Both the position numbers and the translations under genes were made by a program. A DNA stretch of 64,000 bases, taken from positions 124,001-188,000 of the forward strand of contig CAJQUW010005361.1 of NCBI GenBank assembly GCA_907163375.1. Direction: 5' to 3'. The stretch is from Prostheceraeus crozeri. Its lineage: Eukaryota > Platyhelminthes > Polycladida > Euryleptidae. Below the pieces are notes generated by a model, which worked only from the letters and a program-made list of their open reading frames with translations, did not search any database and was not told the origin of the DNA. This document shows positions 24,201-36,200 of this stretch, one piece after another (position 1 is the stretch's first letter; each line of letters starts with the position of its first letter).

Positions 24201-27200
24201 AGAATTTGCTTTATCTTATCGACATTTTCAATGCCTAAATCATATCATGAAGGACTTCAAATACTTCTATATGGAAAGACATTCACGCATAGGAAATCGC
24301 ACATGGTTGCGACTAAAAAAGCAACGAATACAAATCTATCATTCCCAACTTTCTATCTGCTTCACATTTCATCAAGGTAGTTGGGAAAAGTATAAAAGGA
24401 AGATACATCGCTCTATTTACTCATTTCTTCATCATGAGACGTCATCGTTACACCATCGTCAACATTCTCCGCCGCTTCAGACTCTATACCAAAATCGATC
24501 TCGCAACATTACATCAACAAATTCCAAACAGCAAGTATTATCCGGGTCGACCTGAAATGTTAGTGGTGAAGATGAGCAATTCACGGAACCTTCAACTCTT
24601 TCCAAATGGGACGGTACAAATTCTCGGCGCCCTTTCTCATTCATCGGCGCGGTTAATGCGCTTAGAACTGCAGAAGCTAGTACGCCGGATATGGAAGAGG
24701 GAGAAGTGTGTGATGTCGAATCTGACTGTGAACAATATGGTGATCTCTACTCAATTGAGTGAAAATGTATCGTTTTCGAAGATTCATAACAGCAGCTACA
24801 ATTTCTGTTATGAGCCAGAACTTTTTCCTGCAGCTCTCATTAGTTGTTGGTTACCTGTGCATGTTGCAATCTTTCATAATAGTAAAGTGATCATTACTGG
24901 ACTAAAATCTCATGTACAAGCAAATGTGATCCTAGACTATCTCATCGAGTATGTACGTACCCAGCGGATTGTAAAATAAAAAACAATTTTTCCAACATGA
25001 TGTTTTTATTTCAAATCATGATAAAACTTACAAATCATTTTTTCATTAGAAGATGGGTTACATGAAAATTTTTGAATAACATTTAAATCGACGTACATGC
25101 AAACGTTTTAAAATGAAGTACAATACGAAAGCACCACAAGTTGATGAAAGTGGATGTTGTAGTATGCGCTCATTTCGTTGATATTGACGAGTATGTTTTC
25201 TCAACCACTGCTGTGTTGCTATATTTGGAGGTTGAGCAAGAGAGTCAAATAGTTCACCGCGTCTGTCTTTTCCAATAAAGATCGCTTTCCAATGTTCACC
25301 TTCTAAATTCTTTGACTGAGTGTTCAATACAATAAAGATGGGATACTGCTTTACTGTAGTTGGTAGGGCATCTAGCGAATAGACATTATCAAAAGCTTTC
25401 AACGTAGCTTTATCTGCATTACGCTGTACTTTAGCTTTAATATCGTCAGCATTCAACCAGCTCATTAACGATTATAGTGAAGACGCACGTCACGATACTT
25501 AGTTATTTCAATATTTTAATCAAAAACTGCATAAATCAATACATTGATCGTCGGAGCTAGCGTTGTTTTAAACTCCAGATCCAAGCGAATATCATGAGGA
25601 ACGTTAGCTTGACGATAAGGTGCACTAATATCACTGTCGGCAGTCAAATCAAATGCATAAATAGTATAGCCATTCTTAAACTCTTTCATTGTAAGCCCGT
25701 TGGTGTCGTCTGTGTTGTAAAAGCCAAAGACATGTAGTCAACATAGCTGCGCAAAAATTGATAAGATGAGAAGTCTGGTCTATAGGGCGGTCCAGGATGA
25801 CTGACACCATTTACACGTAAAGCAATTTCGCTCAAACTGTTGTGTTTGAAGTTGAAAGGATTCTTCTTGATATTGCCATTGAATTCATCATTTTCAACCA
25901 TTGCTACCATTAGGAGTTTTGGTGCTTCTGATGGAAATAAACCTTTCATAAAACTCTTTTGATCTTTAGGAATAGTAAATGTGAGAAGCTTTGTATGTTG
26001 AATGGGATAAATAGCATTGCTACGGTTAAGACCCTCAGCATGTCCTCTAATTACACTTGGATTAGCTACTACTCGACGAATGTATAGCGTAATATCTTCC
26101 ACATGGATTTTAAAATTGACAACTTTAGCATATGCATTCAACAAAAATTCAGGCTTGTTCAATGTAAGTTTGACTCGCATGCTGGTATCACAGAGTAAAA
26201 ACTTTGACTGTCTGAAGAAGTCAAGATTTAATGGACCATATAGCTGACATACTTTACTATCTTTAATCAAAGCAGATCGCTTTACAAAACCAGTGTTTGT
26301 CTCACTATCAAATTGTGTTGCTTCATCTCTATATCATCCCATTGCTTCCATATGACTCTTTTGTGCTGACGGATGAAACTGTGATAGGGCATTGAAATAT
26401 GCTTTATAGGGATAATCGCTTTGTCCACCTTCTACCTGCTGCTCTCCAATAGTTAGAGAAACATCACGAAATAGTGTTGCCAGCGGTAAATTGTTCAGAC
26501 CAACTTTATGTGCATCATCGATGTTAGTACCATCTGCTTGCTGAATTCTGAACCGCACATCAACCATCGCATAACTTAAATCAATGTAGTCATCACTAGC
26601 ACCAGGAATGACAAATTCAATTGGACCAGTATTCTCAGCAGTTCGAGGATGATAATCTACAATACTTGAACTACGAATATCTGCCTGTATCGCTTTTTGA
26701 TCAATCAAACAAAAATTTGAAGTTTTACACTCCATGATTAGAAGTTATGACAGCGTCGTCGTTTAGCACGCGATGAAGGATTAGAGCGCGCACGGCGTTT
26801 GCGTGAATGCCTTTTCTTAGATTTGCGTGAAGTTCGCCTCTTACCAGCTCCGCGCTGTTTTCTTTTTCTTCTAACATTCATTCGTTTAGGTGCTTTCTTT
26901 TGTTGTGTAGCATTAAAAGTTTGTTGTAATGTTCTTAAACCGCGTTCCTTCCCACGATTTAGTAAACTACTCTTTATATTTTTCCACTGGCAATATCATT
27001 GACAACATCACCAGCAAAGCCAACAGCATTACTTAAAACAGATCGTTTTAAAGTTTTTCCGACAGTAGATTAGAGAGGAGATACAACAGATTTCAGCGCG
27101 CCAAATATACTACCTCCACGTTGACGGCGAGATCCACTGTAAATTGTACCCGCTCCACTTACATAGGAGGGCGTGAATAAAACGATGCAGTCGGATTCAT

Positions 27201-30200
27201 TACTTAAATCTTGAACTCGCAAGTTATAGTTTTGCATAAATCACTTGCGATCACTTTGATGAAAAATGGCTGTACGACGCATCCAAGAGTTCATACTTGA
27301 AGCATTATACTTGCATTATTACGCTTGCGTTGAAATGTTTTACGCACTTCATCTACATTGTCAGCATTCACATCTGCTGGTCTGAGTCCAATAGAGCGAT
27401 GTACAGAGTGATTGTAGGCATGTACCGTATCTTGTAGAATCTTTGTCCAATTTTGTGTTAAGTTGGCAGTAAAATGTCGCCACAAGCGATTTTTCAATGT
27501 GCGGTTAAAACGTTCAACTAATGCAGCCTTATAGGCACTCTTTACACTAAACAACTCAATGTCATATCTCTCGAACAATCTTCCCATATGCTGATTTTCG
27601 AACTCTTTTCCTTGATCACTCTGAATTCTGTTTGGAATGCGACCCTCTTAAAAAATTGACTGAAATGCGTTTGCTACTCGTTTACCTTCTTTAGTTTTTA
27701 ATGGTTGAGCCCACGCATATCGCGGGAAAATATCAATTACTGTCAAAATAAAATTATTTCCCGAGTTATGTTTTTAAATAGAGGCAACGTCACACAAATC
27801 TGCTTGCCACTGTTCATCAATGTCATGAGTAATATAATGACGGGTACGGTACTTCTTTTTCACTTGTTTGTGGAGTGTATAGATAGCCTGACCCTTTAAC
27901 CATTGTTTAACTTGTGATTGTGGAAGACCACTCGCTTTTGACAATTTCTTTATAGATGCAAATCCTGCTGGATGTTTTATATCATAGTATATTGACTTTA
28001 AAAGTTCATGTGATGACGACTGACTCTTCCTCCTTCTTCTCATGTTTTTGCTTTGTCTTTTTACACTTACAACAGCCACAAGATTTAGCAGATTTGCGTT
28101 CATGTTCACATTGCTTAGGAGTCTCACTGTAAGAGCTGGCACAGCAAGTACATGTTACATCAACATGCACCTCCGGCGGTTCATTACATGGCATGCAACA
28201 CATCTGCTTCATATTAATAGTCTGAGAACATATATTTCTTTGGTGGAGATCTTCTACGTCTATCTCCTTCTCTTGTTTGCCTAGAGGGTGTAGATCTACG
28301 TCGTTCTCTTCCTCTTGTGTAACACTCCTAATTTTAGGAACAGAATTAACATTTGAAGTAGTACCAACTTCTGAAGTAGAATCAAGTTCTTTCAATGTTT
28401 CATTATTCAATGCAAATTTTGGAACATTATGCTTTTTCAATAGTTTAAGAAAGTATGACCAACCATGTGGGACATAACCTTGTCGACGTTTTCTACGCGT
28501 TGCATACTGAATCAAGTCTTCATAACGCGAAGCGCTAATAATTTTATCATCATCTGTAATGATTTCACCTCTATCATTCACATTGAGATATGGTTCAATG
28601 CTGTTGAAAAGAGCTATTGCATGTGCACGAGATGCTAGAGGTGTAGCAGTCGAAACAGAGTCACGCATCTTATTCTTCAAGTTTTTCAATTGCTCAACAG
28701 TTTCCGATTGTAATAAAACTGCGCGATATGGATCTTTAATATGTGCATTTTCCTCATAATCCAGCTCTTTCTTATAAATTTGATTTGCTAGAGGTTGCTT
28801 TACTTGCTGTAAAGCAGTTAATTGCACATATTCATCCTGAGGAATAACAATCATGCGAGAATAGGAGCTCATAGTTTGCAGATAATCATAGGCTTTTTCA
28901 AAATATCACTTCGAAATCTAAATTCTTCCGGACACTCTTGTGTAAAATCAATAAATAAGTAACCGTGTGGTTTTTCAGTTGCTGCTTGAAAAATTTCAAT
29001 TAAGGCTTTTGAACCTCTTGGTGAAACTTGTCGCGCTAAAATTTCAAATTGACTTCTATCTCGTGGATTCTCAAAGATAGCGTAATAGTGCGTATTCAGG
29101 CTTCGTGTGCGGGCTTCTTTCCCATCAGGAAACAAATTTTGCGTGATATAGATTATAAAGCACCTTTTGTGATGTGCTACGCGGTGAATATATCTGTAAC
29201 GTCTTTAGAATTCTTGCTTTCCTTCAATAGACATCCAATACAACGACATCGTTGGACTCTATCTTATCAGCTCGAATAATTCCTTCAGTTCGAATAAAGT
29301 TACGACGTTGCAATTCCTGAAAGAGTGACGGCTGATAAATACCATAACACCAAATAACTCGATTGATAGGTTCCCTAAACAACTCTTTTCTTTTGTCTAG
29401 CAAATTCAGAGTGAAAACAGTTTTACCTGCATGGGATGGACCTGATACAGTCAGAACTTTATCACATTGAAGTCTGAAATCCATTTTAATACTTTGAGAT
29501 TCAACATTTGCATAATTAACGCTTAGAGCCAAAGATACTACCCAATACGTTGCCCACTACAGGAGCTAACATCGGAAGTAGTGCTGAAAGGAAACCACCC
29601 TTTTGTGACAGAGTTTTCCTCTTTCTTTGAAGGGTGATTTTAGGATTGGAGATAAATCGTAATTTTGTAGCATATCGCTTAAGTAACTTTCGTTGTTGTG
29701 GTGATAATTTCTTTGTCCTCAAACTTCTCACATGAGAAACAATTTCTCGAATAAATTTATCATTAGCATGTCGTATAGCATTATATCGATGATTTCCTTT
29801 CATTCGTTGAAGAGCTCGAATGGCTGCAGAAAATTTTGAAGACTTTTGACTTTTACGTCTCGCCATTTTTCTCTTTATCATTGTCGCAACTTGAGTTTTC
29901 CATATTTGCATAGGTACTAACTTTTATGGCAGAAGTGACACTCAAATTGAGCTATATCACAGTGGCTACATTGACAGAGTTGAATACAGCAGGGTATTAA
30001 ACAGCGCTGGCAGAAAGTATGCCTACATCTCTTAAAGATGCGTTTTTCACTTCCATCCTTTCGCTTACATACATCACACATATTTTCACTCTTACTAACA
30101 ACTTCTAAAGCAAGTCTTTTTGACGACATGAACTTGCTAGCCTTTTCTAAATAATAGACGCATGTACAGAAGGAATATACTTCGAGAGTAAGTAGACATA

Positions 30201-33200
30201 ACTCGAAAACTAATTGTGCTACGATCAAGTACCATTGCATCTTCAAGTTTCTTTTATAGAAAGTTGAATGTGAATATGTGAAATTGCTTCAATCACTAGA
30301 CTGCTACCATGATAGTTAAATGCATGAAGACGTTGAGCAATTTTTCCCATATGTCTTTCAAAAATTCTTCAGGATTATCTACAACTTCCATTGAATAGGA
30401 AGCAAAGTGGAAGAAACGATCTTCTACCTCTTCTTTCCCAAAATGACTGAAATGAATTTTTGCAACTAATCGCGCCATTATTATTTTATCAGAAAACGTA
30501 TCCATTAACTTCAAAAATAGTGTGCTAGTATCACCAATAACTGATTTGATGTTAATCTCATCTTTATGAAATGTTATCACATAATCTTGAATATTATTCC
30601 CTTTTAAACTTTGTCTATGAAAACGCAATGTTCCACAATCATTTGAGAAAGACATTGTCACCCTGCATCTATCCCTCCAATTGCATGAAAAACAGCAAGT
30701 CTTTACATAAAGCTTTAATTGAATGACTTATTCAAGCATGCATTACAAATTTTGGGTTTGAAACAAATAAAATAGATACAGTTGGTAAATATCATACAGA
30801 GAGCAATGAAAACCAAACCTTACTTTGGCAGTGTTGAGGTAAGGAGGAAAAGAACTTTGATTATGAATGTAACTACTACAACGAACATTTGAAATGGGAA
30901 CACTCAGTTCCTTGAAACGTTTCGTAACTTCATGATAGTGTTGATTAACTCTACAATCCCATGACACTACATGACTAGATTAGGAAAAGGCTTTCTCTCC
31001 TTGGAGGGATAATTACAAAAGATACGTACAACATTGAAGGCTGCTAGCCATCTTTTAAAGTCAATAAGAAGAGCACTTTCACTAGGAAGACCAAAGTCTT
31101 GTAAATATTGTTGATTAAGTCCATGAATATGTTTTCTCGCCTATCCATCAGCTTTGGGATCACACTTGGCATGATGATGATAAACACTAACAATCTGATA
31201 TGAGCAATTGTCCATGGCAATAGCACTGAGCTCCTGTACAGGTTCACCCTCACAATCCATAAAAATAATGGTGGATGACTAAAAAGAAAATTACATAGTT
31301 TTACTCATCGGATGAAAAATCCTATAACATATTACAATATGAAGAAGTGCAACGATGCTGTTCACGACAAAATACACAAATAACATGATGACAGCGAAGA
31401 AGTAAAATGTATCTGATAAGACCACGTCTACGACACTCAAAGCACATAAGCGAATTGTCATAAGGTAGAGATAGGAAAGGATTAGCGATTCTCCTTCTTT
31501 GATTTGCGTTTTCCGGCAACATTCTTCTCTGACTTGTGCTTCCCACCGCTCTCGTTGAGGATTTGATCAATAATGTTATTAACATCTGGCTGCTTCGGTA
31601 TATATAGGATGGATTGAGTATGCATTGCTATAGAGGCCAATTTATTATCCTTATGATAACCATAATATAGTCCGCTTATTGTGAAACGAATATTCCAAGT
31701 GCCTTCTGCAAGCTCTTCACACCTGATGGGTGTTATTTGTTCTCCATCCTTTCGATAGTAAGAACACCAATGCGATAGTGGTAGAGAAAGTCGTTCACCT
31801 TCCCATATCTTTTTATATGGTGTATCCTTGTCATCTCTCGCTCTCCATACTTCGTCAAGGGGAGTAGGGATATCCATATTTAGTGTCACAAATTCTTCAA
31901 TAATGTCAAGCTGGCGACGTATGTATGGAGCTCCAGGAATGATGACATAGTCTCCATACTGATTCCTCTTCACACTCACGTCTGTGGAAGGGATCATTTT
32001 CGTTTACAGTGCTATAGCATGATCAAAATAGCGTATGCCTTGTCTAAATTTACGCTGTAGGGGTGTAGGATTATGTACCTGTGTTGCTTCCTCCACCGGT
32101 CTCAACTGTAGATGGCCTGATTGTAGCGAACCTTGCACCGTCTGGACATCAGCATCAAGTCTGGTAAGTGATGTAGAAGCCTGAAAGCGGAAAGATGCGA
32201 TTAGGCAAACACTCAAGAAACGAGGTGGAGGGAAGTTTTCAGACTTACTATTCTAGTTGAAAAGTAGGATAGATGAGCTGAGAGAACGTGCGTCCGTCAC
32301 TTATACGATTCAAAAATAGAATGATTGCCACTCTGAAGTCTCATTATTTATAGAGAAATCCATGATTCTCATTGGATGATGATCCTCATTGGACAATAAC
32401 ATCAAGCTGATTCCAAATCTGGTCTCCGTTTACCAATCCGAGCCTTCGTTCGCCCGCTGGAGATGTTTTTTCGAAAATTCTAACTCTGTCGTTTTTCGCC
32501 AATTTCCCAAATCGTCAATGGCGTCTCATATCTTAACGAAGACAGATATGAACAAGCCGTTTCTTTCACTGAATTTGTCTCACTGTTAGCTTTCAAACGA
32601 GCTATTGCACGACTTTCTACGATCTCTAGAACCAAAGTTGGTAGCAACGTTGCCGAGGAGGGGGAGGACGTCCCAAAAAAGTTTTCTCTCCGATTGAGCT
32701 GGAAATCACCCTACGGATGCAGAATTTGACGCTGAATACGAATCTGACCTCCGTTTTCCCATCCGATGCTTCGTTTTGGCTCTACAGCCCAAAACCATCC
32801 CAAATTCGCCGTTAACTCAAGTCGTTTTTCCGAAAAATGTTGAAACTTTTTTCTCTCTGATTGAGCTGGAAATCACCCTACGTATGTAGAATTTGACGCT
32901 GATTCCATATCCGGTCTCAGATCTACCATTGGAGCAGCCGTTTTAGACGCTAGAGCCCAAAACATCCCAAATTCGCCGTTAACTCTGTCGTTTTTCGCCA
33001 ATTTCCCAAATCGTAAATGGCGTCTCACATCTAAACGAAGACAGATATGAACAAGCCGTTTCTTTCACTGAATTTGTCTCACTGTTAGCTTTCAAACGAG
33101 CTATTGCACGACTTTCTACGATCTCTAGAACCAAAGTTGGAAGCAACGCTGCCGAGGAGGGGGAGGACGTCCCAAAAAATTTTTCTCTCCGATGGAGCTG

Positions 33201-36200
33201 GAAATCACCCTACGGATGCAGAATTTGACGCTGAATCCGAATCTGGCCTCCGTTTTCCCATCCGATGTTTCCCTTTGGCTCTACAGACCAAAACCAACCC
33301 ACATTCACCAATAACTCTACCGTTTACCAACCTGGTCGGCCGCCCAAGTCAACACGGACGGACAACCAAGACTCAACCGAGGGTGGCGCTGTGTTTATTG
33401 TGGAGGTTTGCTTACTGCTAACAATGTGCAAAGAACAGAACGATGTTGGCAAAATACCGGTGAAGACGGTTTTTCTGACTTCATCATTGATCATTCGCAT
33501 AATCGTTCGTCTTTTGCTCACATTAGGTCCATCACTTCTCAAATCAATCAAGCGATACCCACACTTCTGTAACGCGGGAATTGTTGTAGGAGCAACTGTT
33601 TCGATGCTTGCCTCTCCTAAGAGCTACGAGGTCAAATATCTTACTGATTGATACCTTTGAAGGAGTGAGTTCCAGTAGAGAGACGGCGGTTTGATTCAAA
33701 ATTTCCGACGCCTAGCATATCAACAGAAAGCAGGCCACAAAGTAGTGACATAGCGAAATAACTTGTATTATTTTTTCATTTTTAATGTTGAATGATGGTT
33801 GGGTTGAAGAAATTATATTTAATAGTTATCTGTGATTTACATGGGCTATTTGCTAATCTGCCTGAAGGCATTGAAATTCCATGTTCACTATGGTATCCAC
33901 TTAATTCATTATTACATAACTTCCTTTATATGAATATCTGCAAATTTTAGGAAAATTTTAGGAATTTTAGGAACGGTCACAGGCCTGAGTTTCTACACTC
34001 TTTAGATCTTAGTACTTCGTGAGAATGCAAGAATGGACATTTAGCACTCAGGAATAATAATCAGGAAGGAGATGCGATTACCAATGATCTCAAGGACAGC
34101 CTCAGACCAATCCAAGAAGTCTGAATTCTTGAGGGCGCATTATCTACAGGAGTTAGAATCGACTAAGTGACTACTAAGTTAGAATCTACTAAGCTGAAAA
34201 AAGTGGTCGTGTGTGAAGGGGCCGTAGGTCAAACAAGTAAACGATATTTCATGAAATGCGCGTATGCAGACAGCGCTTTGGGAACTCACTTGTTGCCGTT
34301 AGTGACGCCTACTGCCCTTCCACCAGGAACCAAGTCGTGAGTAACCAGTTGACCAAGAATATCCTCGTCCAAAGAAAAAGTCAATTCAAGGTCACTCATT
34401 TCACCTTCATAATGCTGCAATAAAAGTAACGTGTATTTTGTTGGGAGTCAGGGAATTTCTAGTGAATTCTCTCGTAAACTATTTGCAAAAATTTCATAAA
34501 TATTCTCACCTTAATACAAGTTAAACTCTTGTACAGCTCAGGATCTAACGATGCCAATTCGTCAATGAAGCTGTAGGTAACATCTTTCTCGCGGCCCAAC
34601 ATTTGCGTAAGGAAAAAATTAGCGAATGGAACATCCACAACGATACCCTGTGAAATGAAAGCTTCTGTCGCGACACTCAGGTATGTGATACTCATAGAAA
34701 TAGATTGCTCATCCGAAGTTGACTAGAATGAAAATGGACTCAAGGTCACGGCACATCCGGGGTAACTAAGTTGGGGCATGAACCACCGATGAAAAGCTTA
34801 GCATTGCACACGTGACCGATTTTAACCCTATGATACAGACGTTGACAAGTGTATCTAAGCAAAAATGCGTGCGATTTTTGTGCCAGTATTCTGTATTGCA
34901 TGAAGCTATACCTCCATTCTAGAGGTTTTATTGTCATCAATTTCTATGGTGACAATCTGCAGTTATGAATGATTTGGAATATCTAAACTCAATTTATTTG
35001 CGTATCTTCTTGAGCGCGCAGCGTGAAATAATTTGGAATAATTATAATTGGAATAATAATATTTAAATTACAATAATTTACTCGTAGATAACACTGGTTT
35101 GATATCACGAATCATTTAGAATCCTCTTATGTCAGATAGCATCAAAGAAACACATGTAAATCCATTGGGAAACAGACTGATGTTCTGGGAAAACTGACAT
35201 TTTTTGTGCTTTCTCTGATTAAGTCCCAAGATTAAAAATCAACAGCCACAATTTGTGGAATGGATTGTCGTCAAGCCATCTTCAATCATATTCGAGTACC
35301 TTTGTTTAGCAAGCATATCTTTATCAACTACATTATGTGTTACTAACACATTTTGATTAAAATTTAGATTAAACTCAATTCTTTGAGTTTGTGTCTCCTA
35401 ATGTTAGGAATTATAAACGAAATCAAATTCACTCTTGCAAATCGATGAAATTCCATCACTATAATTAATATTCGTTGCATTAGGATAGCTGGTGTTAATT
35501 GTAACATAAATCATGTGCATATGGCTTTATCACATCCGGCAGCAGCATATTTTTAATCAAGATAATACCAGCATATGAAATCAATTCACTTGCCTACCTC
35601 ATAGATGGCTTTAGCGAGCATCCTTCCAACGAATTCGAACAGATGTAGATGATTCTCCTGCAGATACGAAGTAGGACTAGGATATAATCTCTGATCAGAT
35701 GTTAATTTGAAAAGGTTTAAACTGGGATCAAACACTCGCTTCAAAATTTCTTCCAGAAATTCTTTAAAAACGCCATTTTGATCGATGCCAATTTCATCTC
35801 GTCCCTGTTATGAAAAAAGTCTTGTACAGGTCACACATGCAACCAAGAAAATATTGTGACTTACCAAATCATTGACAAAACGAACACGTATCACCTGTTT
35901 CAGTTTGTCTGTCGGCAGAGATGCCAGCTGCCTATAACCATCCTGAAAATATGTAGACTTTGCATTTGGATTGTATTTTTGTATTTGTATTTGGTTTGTA
36001 ATTTTTATCACTCGAATTAGTTAGTTATTTTAGAGCTCGAAGAGAGATGGATACTCAATAGGAACCAAAAGTGTAAGTAAAAGTAAGGCACAACAATTTC
36101 ATAGCAAATGTATTCAGAACCTTAATAATAGATTGTGGGGAAGTAATCTCTTGAATATACCGGATGAACCATAAATCTATCTATGCAATAAAACTTGTAC

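Larger units (their letters stand above)
8995..33416. mobile_element. Polinton/Maverick-like element (Polinton 1), 24.4 kb
   Basis: Matching inverted termini begin AGTAAGCAAACCTCCACAAT at 8995 and, on the other strand, at 33416. Inside are the hallmarks of this class: protein-primed family-B polymerase, retroviral-type integrase, adenain-like protease, packaging ATPase and a capsid-like protein. Early-type genes run rightwards on the left side, and a packed minus-strand cluster runs from 32.3 kb to 20.7 kb. Clear 6-bp target duplications were not found (AATAGT left, GCTAAC right), so one end may be eroded. Nonsense and frameshift lesions in integrase, capsid, ATPase and others indicate this copy is no longer competent by itself. 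Confidence 0.93.

Noticed and set aside
8989-33422. A 6-bp target duplication for Polinton 1
   Set aside because: Flanks AATAGT and GCTAAC do not match in any register tried.
33265-33651. 128-codon frame at the right Polinton boundary
   Set aside because: It begins in the terminal repeat and crosses into intron sequence; no motif.
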